A stretch of 64,000 nucleotides of DNA, from NCBI GenBank assembly GCA_927797885.1, contig OV696605.1:1587157-1651156 (forward strand), written 5' to 3'. This document shows, in pieces, positions 10,040-18,442 of the stretch. A program made the position numbers and the translations under genes. The notes below the pieces were generated by a model. That model searched no databases and was not told the origin of the DNA. It saw only the letters and a program-made list of their open reading frames with translations. The stretch comes from Gloeomargaritales cyanobacterium VI4D9. Lineage in GTDB: Bacteria; Cyanobacteriota; Cyanobacteriia; Gloeomargaritales; Gloeomargaritaceae. Position 1 is the first letter of the stretch. Every line of letters begins with the position of its first letter.

Positions 10040-10402
10040 TTGCTGGGGCAGTTATTGACGGTGGGGCTGGTTGCCGGTTTGGCGGGGGGAATGTTTGGCA
10101 TCGGGGGTGGGGCGATCATGGTGCCTGCCCTGGTGCTGTGGTTGGGCTTGGATCAAAAGGTGGCGACGGGGACTTCTTTGGCGGCTCAGGTGTTGCCCAT
10201 TGGTCTGTTGGGGGCTTGGATTTATCACCGGAGCGGCAATTTGCAGATGAATTACGCTGTGATTATGGTGGTGGGCTTACTGCTGGGGAATGGGCTGGGG
10301 GCGGTGTTTGCCAACCAACCTTATATCAGTAGTGAATTGATGAAAAAACTCTACGGTGGCTTTTTGTTGGTATTGGGTCTGCGGTATTTGGTGTGGCGTT
10401 GA
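10040..10402 (+). CDS. Half-size TauE/SafE family membrane permease
   Basis: A 120-residue, strongly hydrophobic protein with about four membrane segments. It carries the TauE/SafE signature near the N-terminus (GLAGGMFGIGGGAIMVPALV, about 12-31). Full-length TauE/SafE anion exporters are about 250 residues with two such halves, so this is a single half that may act as a dimer. The family moves sulfite, sulfonates or related anions across the inner membrane. The start is TTG at 10040 with GAGGAA at 10028-10033. It is followed 8 nt later by the double-NIL gene and then cysA, so a sulfur-related role is likely. The substrate is inferred only. Confidence 0.8.
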   Translation: MLGQLLTVGLVAGLAGGMFGIGGGAIMVPALVLWLGLDQKVATGTSLAAQVLPIGLLGAWIYHRSGNLQMNYAVIMVVGLLLGNGLGAVFANQPYISSELMKKLYGGFLLVLGLRYLVWR

Positions 10403-10410
10403 GGTTGATA

Positions 10411-11001
10411 ATGAAGCTGATACAGCACAAGGAAATGCCCAGAATGGAAGGAACCAATTGCGTAACGGTGCGGGTGCGGGTACCGGGGGGGGGACAGGAG
10501 GAGCCGGTCTTGTCCCAGTTGATTACCCAGTATGGGGTGACGATCAATATCCAGGCGGCTTTGTTTGACCCCCAAAATCAGGCGGAAGCCTGGCTTGACC
10601 TGGAACTGTACGGTACCCCGGCGGCCTTGGAGGATTGCTTGGCGGTGATGCGCTCTCGGCAGTGGGAATTAGTTTCCCTGTCGGCCATAACGGAGGTAAC
10701 GGGTGTGGTTGCCCCAGTGCCAGTGAAAACCGTACCGGATGGAAAGGTGCAACGCAGTCACATCCATGTGCGGATTCCCAAGGCGGCCTGTGATGTGCCG
10801 ATTTTGTCCGGGCTGGTGTCGGGGCACGGGTTGGTGGTGAATTTGCGGGGTGGTTTGCTCAGCCCCAACCATGAGGGGGACGGTTGGTTTGACCTGGAGG
10901 TGCAGGGGACGCTGGCGCAAATTGAGAGTGGGTTGGACTACTTGCGGCAACGGGGGTTACAGGTGTGGCAACAGGAGCAACGGGCGGATTGGTCGGTGTA
11001 A
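10411..11001 (+). CDS. Protein with two NIL domains
   Basis: A 196-residue soluble protein. Each half reads like a NIL domain, the ferredoxin-like fold usually found at the C-terminus of the methionine ABC ATPase MetN, where it binds the amino acid. Domain 1 spans about 15-90 ([19 protein letters not shown]) and domain 2 about 115-185 ([19 protein letters not shown]). The halves align with each other, which suggests duplication. The start ATG at 10411 has GAGG 7 nt upstream. A GTG at 10393 inside the TauE gene is a weaker alternative. It lies 16 bp before cysA. A sulfur-amino-acid sensing role for the transporter is an inference. Confidence 0.75.
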   Translation: MKLIQHKEMPRMEGTNCVTVRVRVPGGGQEEPVLSQLITQYGVTINIQAALFDPQNQAEAWLDLELYGTPAALEDCLAVMRSRQWELVSLSAITEVTGVVAPVPVKTVPDGKVQRSHIHVRIPKAACDVPILSGLVSGHGLVVNLRGGLLSPNHEGDGWFDLEVQGTLAQIESGLDYLRQRGLQVWQQEQRADWSV

Positions 11002-11017
11002 TGGGAGGAGGCTGAGG

Positions 11018-12034
11018 ATGGGGATTGTGGTGGAGCGGGTTTCCAAACGCTTCGGCAATTTTCAGGCGGTGGATGATGTCAGTTTAGAAATTGCCAGCGG
11101 CTCCCTGGTGGCGTTGTTGGGGCCATCGGGTTCGGGGAAATCCACCCTTTTGCGCTTGATTGCTGGTCTGGAAACCCCGGATACGGGCAAAATTTGGTTA
11201 ACCGGGGAAGATGCCACCCATCGCCAGGTGCAGGAGCGGAATATCGGTTTTGTATTTCAGCATTACGCCCTATTCAAACACATGACCGTGCGGCAGAATG
11301 TGGCATTTGGGCTAGAAGTTCGCAAGGTGCCCCGCCAGAAGATTCAGCAACGGGTGGACACCCTGCTGGAATTGGTGCAACTCCAGGGGTTGGGGAATCG
11401 TTATCCGGCGCAGCTCTCCGGGGGACAACGGCAACGGGTGGCGCTGGCGCGGGCTTTGGCGGTGGAACCTCAGGTACTGCTTTTGGATGAACCCTTTGGG
11501 GCGTTGGATGCCCGGGTGCGTCAGGAATTACGCAGTTGGTTGCGGCGATTGCACGATGAGGTTCATGTCACCACCGTATTTGTCACCCATGACCAGGAAG
11601 AGGCGATGGAACTTTCCGACCAGATTGTGGTGATCCACAAGGGGCGGGTGGAGCAGGTGGGTACCCCAGCGGAAATCTACGACCATCCGGCCACTCCCTT
11701 TGTCATGAGTTTCGTCGGCCTCGTGAATGTCCTGCCCGGGGATGCCGGGTTTCTCCAGCGCCAAGGGATGGGGGTGCTGAATGGACAGGCGTTTTTGCGT
11801 CCCCACGATATTCTCATCCGTACCGAACCCCACGAAACCTATACCCCCGCCCGCATTCAGCGAATGTTGCATTTAGGTCGGGAAATTCGAGTGGAACTGA
11901 TATTAGATGATGGTCAATCCCTCACGGCGCAAGTGGATCGGGAACGTTTTTTACAGTTAGAACTTCAGCCCCACCAACGGGTCTATGTACGACCCCGGGA
12001 AGCTCGTTCGTTTCCTTTGAATTATTCAATTTGA
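11018..12034 (+). CDS. cysA: Sulfate/thiosulfate ABC transporter ATPase CysA
   Basis: The 338-residue ATP-binding subunit that powers sulfate/thiosulfate import by CysT/CysW with a periplasmic binding protein. It has Walker [10 protein letters not shown] at 35-43, signature LSGGQ at 133-137, and Walker B LLLDEP at 154-159 followed by the D-loop. A regulatory TOBE-like tail occupies about 240-338. The start [13 protein letters not shown] is typical of CysA. GGAGGAGG lies about 10 nt upstream. The open frame extends back into the NIL gene, but that extension looks like a shadow. The permease and binding-protein genes are not adjacent, so they must lie elsewhere. Confidence 0.9.
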   Translation: MGIVVERVSKRFGNFQAVDDVSLEIASGSLVALLGPSGSGKSTLLRLIAGLETPDTGKIWLTGEDATHRQVQERNIGFVFQHYALFKHMTVRQNVAFGLEVRKVPRQKIQQRVDTLLELVQLQGLGNRYPAQLSGGQRQRVALARALAVEPQVLLLDEPFGALDARVRQELRSWLRRLHDEVHVTTVFVTHDQEEAMELSDQIVVIHKGRVEQVGTPAEIYDHPATPFVMSFVGLVNVLPGDAGFLQRQGMGVLNGQAFLRPHDILIRTEPHETYTPARIQRMLHLGREIRVELILDDGQSLTAQVDRERFLQLELQPHQRVYVRPREARSFPLNYSI

Positions 12035-12105
12035 TTGAATGAAAAACGTTAAGCATATCCCAGAGTACTGCCCTGCTCTAGTTTTTAGGAAATTTTGCAA
12101 CGACT

Positions 12106-12240
12106 CTAAATTGCCCTGTGTTTCCCTTGGGGCATGACCTTCCTGAAAATGCGACCATGAACATACTCCAAACGAGGTTTTGTTTCTGGCTGTTGGAGAA
12201 ATTCTTCTAGGGTTAGTGCCCTCGCTAGGATTTCTGGCAT
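12106..12240 (-). pseudogene. 5' remnant of an Uma2 (DUF820) family gene
   Basis: A 44-codon frame starts MPEILARALTLEEFLQQPET and continues through LEYVHGRI to MPQGKH, then stops. This is the usual opening of cyanobacterial Uma2 proteins, which are about 180-230 residues long. No continuation of the Uma2 core (PDAV, VEIA) follows in any frame up to the cysA stop. A short stretch in a shifted frame (ESLQNFLKTR) may be further debris. The gene is therefore truncated and presumably dead. The intact Uma2 gene at 58123 is not a close match. Confidence 0.65.
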
Positions 12241-12292
12241 GGGTGTTGAACAGTAGGGACATGGATTTTTTCCCAGTCATAACTTAGATTGC

Positions 12293-12330
12293 TAGGGCAC
12301 ATCCCCAAAAATAAGTTACAAGGGTACCTG
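12293..12330. repeat. Possible family E repeat end fragment
   Basis: TAGGGCACATCCCCAAAAATAAG resembles the family E terminus at 535 and 29906 (GGGCACCTCTAAAAATAG) but is diverged. It lies just upstream of the squalene-hopene cyclase gene. Confidence 0.3.
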
Positions 12331-12372
12331 CTCCTGATATAACTAGAAATGGCTTGTCGCACTGGGAACCCT

Positions 12373-14280
12373 ATGACCACCGTTGATTTGGCAAAACTCA
12401 AACAAAGCATCAGCCGCAGTCACGATTATTTACTGTCCCTACAACATCCTGATGGGTATTGGTGGGCAACCCTAGAATCCAATGTGACCATGACGGCGGA
12501 ATTGGTGCTTTTATACTTTATTTGGGGAATTTCTGAGCGGTTACCACTAGAGAAAATTAAAACCTATATTCTTAACCAACAACGGGAACATGGGGGCTGG
12601 GAATTATATTACGATGACGGGGGGGATTTGAATTGCACCATTGAAGCCTACATGGCGTTGCGTTTATTGGGTTGTAGTGCGAATGAACCCGCTTTAGAAA
12701 AAGCCAAAACCCTGATTATTTCCCGAGGCGGTGTGACCCGTGCCCGCATTTTTACCAAACTAAATCTTGCTTTAATTGGCTGTTATGGCTGGGAAGGTTT
12801 ACCCTCATTGCCCCCTTGGTTGATGCTGTTACCCGGTGGGGGTTTATTTAGCATTTATGAAATGTCCAGTTGGGCAAGAAGTAGCACTGTGCCGTTGATT
12901 ATTGTCTTTGATAAAAAACCCATTTATCCCCAGGGATTTAATTTAGATGAACTGTATGTTGAATCCCCCAGTCAACGCCGTTATGAATTACCGCAAAAAG
13001 GAGATTGGACAGATATTTTTGTCTGGTTGGATCAGGGGTTCAAATTCGCAGAAACTTGGAACCTTACCCCATTCAGACAGGAGGGTTTAATCGAGGCGGA
13101 AAAATGGATTTTGCAACGGCAGGAAGAAACCGGGGATTGGGGGGGCATTCAACCGGCGATGGTCAATTCGCTCTTGGCGTTACGTTGTCTGGACTATGAC
13201 TTGGCGGAACCGGCGGTGGTACGGGGGTTTCAAGCGGTTGAGAAGTTCTGTGTTGAGAGTGAACGTGAATACTGGATGCAACCCTGTGTCTCGCCGGTGT
13301 GGGATACGGCTTTGACGGTGCGCGCGTTGGTGGAGAGCGGTTTGGCTCCCGACCATCCAGCCCTGGTGCGAGCGGGGCAATGGTTATTACACAAGCAGAT
13401 TCTCAATACCTACGGGGATTGGGCGGTGAAAAATCCCCATGCCCGTCCGGGGGGTTGGGCGTTTGAGTTTGATAACCGCTATTACCCGGATGTGGACGAT
13501 ACGGCGGTGGTGGTAATGGCTTTGGCACAAATCCGTCTGCCCAATGAACGGGAGAAACACCAGGCGATCCGGCGGGCGGTGGATTGGATGGTGTCTATGC
13601 AATGTGCTAATGGTTCCTGGGGGGCTTTTGACAAGGATAATAACCAGGAATGGCTAAATGCGGTGCCCTATGGGGATTTGCGGGCGATGATTGACCCCGG
13701 CACGGCGGATGTGACGGCACGGGTGTTGGAAATGGCGCATTACCCAGGGGTGAGCTTGCCGATCTCGGTGTACCAACGGGCGGTGAATTATTTACTCCAG
13801 GTTCAAGAGCCGACGGGGAGTTGGTTTGGGCGGTGGGGGGTGAATTACATTTATGGGACAAGTGGGGTGTTGGCGGCGTTGCGGGGGGAACCGATTGCCG
13901 AACGGGCGTGCCAGCGGGGGCGGACGTGGTTGTTGGCGCACCAAAATCCTGACGGGGGATGGGGGGAAACCTGCCGCAGTTACCAAGACCCGTCTTTGCA
14001 GGGGCAGGGCGTGAGTACGGTGTCCCAAACCGCCTGGGGGGTATTGGGGTTACTCGCCGCCGGGGGTACGGCTGAACCGGCGGTTGAACGGGGGATTGAT
14101 TACCTATTGGCGCAACAGAAGGCGGATGGTTCCTGGTCGGAAACCCTGTTTACCGGCACGGGCTTTCCTCAGCATTTTTACCTACGCTATAACTTGTATT
14201 ATCAACACTTCCCGTTAATGGCTCTGGGACGCTATTACCAGCAGGTTGCCCAGCCCTTGGCGATAGCACCCGATGGCTGA
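12373..14280 (+). CDS. shc: Squalene-hopene cyclase
   Basis: Membrane-associated triterpene cyclase that turns squalene into hopene/diplopterol, the core of hopanoids. The protein is 635 residues. The catalytic acidic motif DVDD is at 373-376, the usual position when the ATG at 12373 is used. An ATG at 12349 would add 8 residues. Repeated QW motifs (for example QEETGDWGG, QCANGSWGAF, QNPDGGWGE, QKADGSWSE) line the alpha/alpha barrel. The next gene, 110 bp downstream, is a squalene/phytoene-synthase relative, which fits a hopanoid locus. It is preceded by an Uma2 remnant and a repeat fragment. Confidence 0.95.
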   Translation: MTTVDLAKLKQSISRSHDYLLSLQHPDGYWWATLESNVTMTAELVLLYFIWGISERLPLEKIKTYILNQQREHGGWELYYDDGGDLNCTIEAYMALRLLGCSANEPALEKAKTLIISRGGVTRARIFTKLNLALIGCYGWEGLPSLPPWLMLLPGGGLFSIYEMSSWARSSTVPLIIVFDKKPIYPQGFNLDELYVESPSQRRYELPQKGDWTDIFVWLDQGFKFAETWNLTPFRQEGLIEAEKWILQRQEETGDWGGIQPAMVNSLLALRCLDYDLAEPAVVRGFQAVEKFCVESEREYWMQPCVSPVWDTALTVRALVESGLAPDHPALVRAGQWLLHKQILNTYGDWAVKNPHARPGGWAFEFDNRYYPDVDDTAVVVMALAQIRLPNEREKHQAIRRAVDWMVSMQCANGSWGAFDKDNNQEWLNAVPYGDLRAMIDPGTADVTARVLEMAHYPGVSLPISVYQRAVNYLLQVQEPTGSWFGRWGVNYIYGTSGVLAALRGEPIAERACQRGRTWLLAHQNPDGGWGETCRSYQDPSLQGQGVSTVSQTAWGVLGLLAAGGTAEPAVERGIDYLLAQQKADGSWSETLFTGTGFPQHFYLRYNLYYQHFPLMALGRYYQQVAQPLAIAPDG

Positions 14281-14390
14281 ATCGGTGGTTTTACCGGCAA
14301 ATTTGGCGGATGGGTATGAGAACTGAGTTTTTTCCGCTATACTTTGCGCTAATGGTATGGTGTGTGTAGTGGTGGAAAGGAGTTGAGCGG

Positions 14391-15212
14391 ATGGATCTGC
14401 GCCGGGGTGCTTTAGAGTTGCTCAAGGAAACGAGCCGCACGTTTTTCATTCCCATCAGTGGCCTGCCGTCAGGTCTCCAGGAAGCGGTGACTTCCGCCTA
14501 CCTCTGTATGCGGGCGATTGACGAAATCGAGGATCACCCGGATTTGGACAATGCCACCAAGGTAAAATTGCTCCGCTCGGTGAGCTTGACCCTGGAGGCG
14601 GCGACGGATACGTTTGCGGTGAATGATTTATCCCTGGCGTTGGCGGTGCATCAAACCCCCCTGCCGGAGGTGACGGTGCGGATTGGGGAATGGGCGCTTT
14701 TGGCTCCCCCGACGATTGCCCCCCGGGTGTGGGATGCGACGGCGGCAATGGCGGATCGGATGGCGTACTGGGCTTCCTGCAATTGGCGGATTCAGACCGA
14801 GGCGGATTTGGATCGCTATACCTTTGGGGTGGCGGGGGCTGTGGGATTATTGCTCTCGGATTTATGGGCGTGGTACGACGGGACGCAGACCAACCGTTCC
14901 CTCGCCATTGGGTTTGGCCGGGGCTTGCAGGCGGTGAATATCCTGCGAAATCACGGGGAAGACCAACGGCGGGGGGTAAGTTTTTTCCCGGATGGTTGGG
15001 GCAAGGAGGAAATGCACGCCTATGCCCGCCGGAATCTCGCCTTAGCGGATGCCTATAATGCTTCCCTGGGGGATGGCCCGGCTCTGAGTTTTTGCCAAAT
15101 TCCTTTAGCCTTGGCTCATGCGACTTTGGGGGCTTTGGCGCAGGGACAAACGAAACTTACCCGCAGCGCGGTGATGGCTCTGGTGGCGCAGGTGACCGGG
15201 GGCAGGCGTTAG
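14391..15212 (+). CDS. Squalene/phytoene synthase family protein
   Basis: A 273-residue trans-isoprenyl diphosphate synthase of the head-to-head type. These enzymes join two prenyl diphosphates, as in squalene, dehydrosqualene or phytoene synthesis. The first acidic motif is present (DEIED, about 44-48). The second, normally D-x-x-x-D, reads NHGED within NILRNHGEDQRRGVSFFP, so the first Asp is Asn. The ATG at 14391 has AAAGGAG at 14377-14383. Position just after shc suggests it supplies or modifies squalene. A catalytic change or a different product cannot be excluded because of the motif substitution. Confidence 0.82.
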   Translation: MDLRRGALELLKETSRTFFIPISGLPSGLQEAVTSAYLCMRAIDEIEDHPDLDNATKVKLLRSVSLTLEAATDTFAVNDLSLALAVHQTPLPEVTVRIGEWALLAPPTIAPRVWDATAAMADRMAYWASCNWRIQTEADLDRYTFGVAGAVGLLLSDLWAWYDGTQTNRSLAIGFGRGLQAVNILRNHGEDQRRGVSFFPDGWGKEEMHAYARRNLALADAYNASLGDGPALSFCQIPLALAHATLGALAQGQTKLTRSAVMALVAQVTGGRR

Positions 15213-15270
15213 AGATAGGTGCAAGTATCACCCTATGCCTCAACACTAAGTAAAGCCTTTGTACTAAAAA

Positions 15271-15423
15271 TCAGGTTAGTTCCAGGCGTTGCTGAATCTG
15301 GGCAGAATTGTCCAAGGGTTCAGTTTGGGAACGTGCGACTAAGCCAGACATTCCATCCATTGCCAAAGTAAATTTCACGTTGTTGCTCAGCAACGCCCAA
15401 GCACCCATCAAAGTATGGTTCAC
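15271..15423 (-). pseudogene. Downstream fragment of a gene split by a repeat
   Basis: A 50-codon frame starts near VNHTLMGAWALLSNNVKF and ends SAQIQQRLELT before TGA. The composition looks coding rather than random. Together with the frame at 15500-15610 on the same strand it may be one gene interrupted by a family A repeat at 15428-15503. I do not recognise the protein. Confidence 0.4.
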
Positions 15424-15427
15424 AGGG

Positions 15428-15503
15428 AATCAGTGGTCGCAGGGCACCGCCCCCGTACTTGGTTCTTCTGAATATCCGTTCGCCAATCGAGTGGGATTGC
15501 TAT
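15428..15503 (+). repeat. Family A MITE-like repeat, degenerate copy inside a broken gene
   Basis: It contains GTCGCAGGGCACCGCCCCCG, TTGGTTCT, and the right end GGGATTGCTAT. The left end is missing. It sits exactly between two minus-strand coding fragments (15271-15423 and 15500-15610). Confidence 0.6.
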
Positions 15504-15610
15504 CGCAGTATGGGATATAAGCAAATTAAATAAATATCGGCAGTTTCTGACCAATCCTGGGGCTTGACTGGTTCGTAGGTATAACGTTGGACATTAAAAT
15601 TACGGGTCAA
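15500..15610 (-). pseudogene. Upstream fragment of a gene split by a repeat
   Basis: A 36-codon frame reads LTRNFNVQRYTYEPVKPQDW and then SETADIYLICLYP before running into a TAG created by the repeat terminus (TAGCAATCC). It has no clear start: a TGA lies a few codons upstream of the TTG. Its 5' end faces the ribosome-binding site of the plus-strand gene at 15628. The family is unrecognised. Confidence 0.4.
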
Positions 15611-15627
15611 CTCAGGAGGTCACGGTT

Positions 15628-16068
15628 ATGCTCATCATGGCGGCGGATCAGGTGCAATTAACGGCGATGGACTATGCCCAAATCTTGGGGAAGTGGTTTG
15701 TCCGGGGTCAAGCCTTTGCCTTAGCTCAAGAGGCTACTGCCAAAAAAGCCTGCCAAAAGATTCTGGATGCGGAGGGACAGGAACCGTTTTGTGTGTTGGT
15801 GAAATCGGCAACTGAGATTACCCTATGGCATGAAACCCAGGCGGTGCCCTCTTTCCCTACTAGCGATGAAGCCCAAGGTTCGATGTCTGCCGCCACCCAA
15901 GAAATCCGCAAATTTCGGGGTCAGGTGGTCAATGCCAGTCCTGTGGCGTGCGAGTCTGCTACTACCCAAGAAACCCGTAAATTTCGGGGTCAGGTGGTTC
16001 ACACCCCTACCAGCCCGGTCACGCCTGCATCCTCAGCCCCCAAAACCTATCGAGGTCGCTCCTATTAA
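15628..16068 (+). CDS. Unrecognised protein with repeated K-F-R-G / Y-R-G motifs
   Basis: A 146-residue soluble protein. The N-terminal 60 residues look globular (AMDYAQILGKWFVRGQ). The C-terminal part is low-complexity, Ser/Thr/Pro/Ala-rich, and contains the same heptad twice (RKFRGQVV at about 93-100 and 112-119) plus a final TYRGRSY. The Y-R-G pattern recalls the small cyanobacterial DUF4278 proteins, but this is a loose resemblance. AGGAGGT at 15613-15619 gives an excellent ribosome-binding site for the ATG at 15628. A second ATG lies at 15637. The strong translation signal argues that the gene is real and well expressed. Function is unknown. Confidence 0.7.
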   Translation: MLIMAADQVQLTAMDYAQILGKWFVRGQAFALAQEATAKKACQKILDAEGQEPFCVLVKSATEITLWHETQAVPSFPTSDEAQGSMSAATQEIRKFRGQVVNASPVACESATTQETRKFRGQVVHTPTSPVTPASSAPKTYRGRSY

Positions 16069-16140
16069 TTAAATAAATTCCCCAAAAGGTTCCCCCTGGT
16101 TTATCCTAGGGGCAACAACGACGAGTGCCTTGCTTTGCCC

Positions 16141-17625
16141 ATGAAGTTGGGGGATTTATTAAATGCCATCACGCCCTATCTACCGCCCCTCGCTGGGCAG
16201 AACCCCCTCTGGCAGGCATCGGTGACCGGGATTACCTGCGATTCCCGCCAATGCCAACCGGGGATGGTGTTTGTGGGTTTGCCCGGAACCCAGGTGGATG
16301 GGGGGGACTTTTGGCCGCAAGCCCTGGCCAATGGTGCGATTGTTGCCTTGGTCACACCCCGCCCGGATTTGCCCCCCCAGGTACTGCCGGTGTCGGACAT
16401 TGCCCAAGCCTGTGGGGAATTGGCCGCCGCCTTTTATGGCTATCCTCGCCGGTGTTTGCAAATGGTGGGGGTCACGGGCACCAACGGCAAAACCACCACC
16501 ACCCACATTCTGGAATTTTTATTACAAAATACTTTGGGAACTACAGCTTTACTCGGCACATTGTACAATCGCTGGCCGGGTTATACCCAAACGGCGAGCC
16601 ACACTACTCCCTTAGCGGTGGATTTGCAACGGGATTTGGCGCAGGCGGTGCAAGCGGGCTGTCGGGTGGCGGTGATGGAGGTGAGTTCCCATGCCCTGGC
16701 GCAGGGACGGGTGGCGGGTTGTGCCTACGATGGGGCGGTTTTTACCAACCTCACCCAGGATCATCTGGATTTTCACCGGACGATGGAAAACTATTTCCGG
16801 GCAAAGGCGCGGTTATTTGAACCCAACCTGTTGCGGGGGCGGGCGATTGTCAACCAGGATGACCCCTACGGCCAACGGTTGTTACAGGAATTAGAGCAAC
16901 GCCATACGCCCCGGTGGAGCTACAGTGCGCTGGGGCAACCGGCGGATATTACCGTCCGGCAGGTGGACTATACGCCAGCGGGCATCACTGCGGATGTGGT
17001 CACCCCGATGGGGGGCGGCACCCTGAAGATTCCCCTGATGGGGCAATTTAATTTGAGCAATACCTTGGGGGCGGTGGGGGCGGCTTTGCATTTGGGTGTT
17101 GGGTTTGGGCAAATTCAGGAGATTCTACCCGAATTTCCAGGGGTACCGGGGCGGATGGAGCAGGTGCGGGTGTGCCCGGAGCAGGAGATTACCGTAGTGG
17201 TGGATTATGCCCATACCCCGGACGGGCTGGCGAATGGTCTGCGGGCGTTGCGTCCCTTTGTGGGCGGGCGGTTGATCTGCGTGTTTGGCTGTGGTGGCGA
17301 CCGGGATCGCACCAAGCGACCGGTGATGGGGAAAATTGCCGCCGCATTGAGCGATCTGGTCGTCGTCACCTCGGACAATCCCCGCACGGAAGACCCCCAG
17401 CGGATCATCCAGGATATTTTGCAAGGCATCTCCGGCACGCCCTTGGTGGTCCCCGACCGACAGGAGGCAATCCACCAAGCGATTCAGATGGCGCAAGCTG
17501 GGGATGGGGTGATGATCGCCGGGAAAGGGCACGAGGATTACCAAATTTTAGGCACGACCAAAATCCATTTTGACGACCGGGAACAGGCGACCCTTGCGCT
17601 GAATCGCCGTTATAGTCGGGGTTGA
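16141..17625 (+). CDS. murE: UDP-N-acetylmuramoyl-tripeptide synthetase MurE (meso-DAP adding)
   Basis: Cytosolic peptidoglycan ligase that adds meso-diaminopimelate to UDP-MurNAc-L-Ala-D-Glu using ATP. The 494 residues show the Mur ligase ATP loop GVTGTNGKTTTTH from 110. The motif DNPR at 412-415 is the known specificity mark for meso-DAP rather than lysine. The ATG at 16141 is used. A TTG two codons upstream is possible. The 3' end overlaps the convergent FAH-family gene by 16 bp. mraY, acting later in the same pathway, lies at 46.8 kb. Confidence 0.96.
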   Translation: MKLGDLLNAITPYLPPLAGQNPLWQASVTGITCDSRQCQPGMVFVGLPGTQVDGGDFWPQALANGAIVALVTPRPDLPPQVLPVSDIAQACGELAAAFYGYPRRCLQMVGVTGTNGKTTTTHILEFLLQNTLGTTALLGTLYNRWPGYTQTASHTTPLAVDLQRDLAQAVQAGCRVAVMEVSSHALAQGRVAGCAYDGAVFTNLTQDHLDFHRTMENYFRAKARLFEPNLLRGRAIVNQDDPYGQRLLQELEQRHTPRWSYSALGQPADITVRQVDYTPAGITADVVTPMGGGTLKIPLMGQFNLSNTLGAVGAALHLGVGFGQIQEILPEFPGVPGRMEQVRVCPEQEITVVVDYAHTPDGLANGLRALRPFVGGRLICVFGCGGDRDRTKRPVMGKIAAALSDLVVVTSDNPRTEDPQRIIQDILQGISGTPLVVPDRQEAIHQAIQMAQAGDGVMIAGKGHEDYQILGTTKIHFDDREQATLALNRRYSRG

Positions 17626-18374
17626 GCCACTACCCGATTGCGGAGGGTACCCAGTCCCGTAATGCGTACGTGCACTTCATCCCCCGGTTGCAGTGGTCCA
17701 ATCCCCGCAGGCGTGCCCGTCAGTACCACATCCCCCGGCAGGAGGGTCATCACCTGGCTAATGTAGCTCACCAACACCGGCGGTTTGAACACCATTTCCT
17801 GCAACTTGGCGGACTGTTTCCGTTCCCCATTCACCCAGGTTTCCAGGGTCGCTTCCAGGGACAATGCCCGCACCATCCCCGGCCCCAAGGGACAAAACGT
17901 ATCAAATCCCTTACTGCGGGTCCACTGCTCATCCCGTTTTTGCAAATCCCGCGCCGTCACATCGTTGGCAATGGTATAGCCCCAAATCGCCGCCACCGCC
18001 GCTTCCGGGGTGAGATGGCGAGCCTTCTGCCCGATCACCACCGCCAATTCCCCCTCGTAGTCCACCCGCCGGGACTGGGCAGGATAAACAATGTCCCCCC
18101 CCGGCGCCAACAGGGTGGTGGGGGGTTTGAGAAAAATCACCGGCTCCACCGGCACCGTCGCCTGCATCTCGGCGGCGTGGTCAATGTAATTGCGACCAAC
18201 GGCAACGATTTTGCTGGGCAGGGTGGGTGCCAAAAGCTGATAAGTGCCCGGTGCCAACCTTTCCCCGGTTTCTCTCCCCCCCAACCAGGGCGCATCCGTC
18301 CACACCTGAATGGTCTCATCCGCCGCCCATGTGCCATACACCACCCGCTCTGCCGTCCGCACCCGCACGTGCAT
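17610..18374 (-). CDS. Fumarylacetoacetate hydrolase (FAH) family protein
   Basis: A 254-residue protein of the FAH superfamily, which includes metal-dependent hydrolases, isomerases and decarboxylases of 2-oxo/dicarbonyl acids. The fold starts around residue 55 (SKIVAVGRNYIDHAAE). Acidic metal ligands lie in VDYEGELAVVIG and in NDVTARDLQ, and the loop SKGFDTFCPLGP is typical. The substrate cannot be read from sequence. Oxaloacetate- or acylpyruvate-type activity is common for such short members. It is transcribed towards murE and overlaps its end. Its start lies 68 bp from rpsF, in divergent orientation. Confidence 0.88.
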   Translation of the reverse strand: MHVRVRTAERVVYGTWAADETIQVWTDAPWLGGRETGERLAPGTYQLLAPTLPSKIVAVGRNYIDHAAEMQATVPVEPVIFLKPPTTLLAPGGDIVYPAQSRRVDYEGELAVVIGQKARHLTPEAAVAAIWGYTIANDVTARDLQKRDEQWTRSKGFDTFCPLGPGMVRALSLEATLETWVNGERKQSAKLQEMVFKPPVLVSYISQVMTLLPGDVVLTGTPAGIGPLQPGDEVHVRITGLGTLRNRVVAQPRL

Positions 18375-18394
18375 ACACTACCTACCAATTGTTT

Positions 18395-18402
18395 GCTATA
18401 AT
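18395..18402 (+). promoter_or_regulatory. Candidate extended -10 promoter for rpsF
   Basis: The sequence TGCTATAAT at 18394-18402 is an exact extended -10 element (TGn plus TATAAT), 41 bp before the rpsF ATG, in the short gap after the divergent FAH gene. No good -35 hexamer is visible, which is usual for extended -10 promoters. Confidence 0.5.
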
Positions 18403-18442
18403 CCTAGATCGTTTCGTTCATGCAGGAGCCATTTGACCCCCT

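Noticed and set aside
10850-11017. 56-codon N-terminal extension of CysA
   Set aside because: The extension lies inside the NIL gene in another frame, is Arg/Gly/Cys/Trp-rich, and the canonical CysA start with a GGAGGAGG site lies at 11018.
12026-12280. 84-codon minus-strand frame after cysA
   Set aside because: Most of it is out of frame with the Uma2-like remnant, which explains the sequence better. Only its tail might be shifted Uma2 debris.
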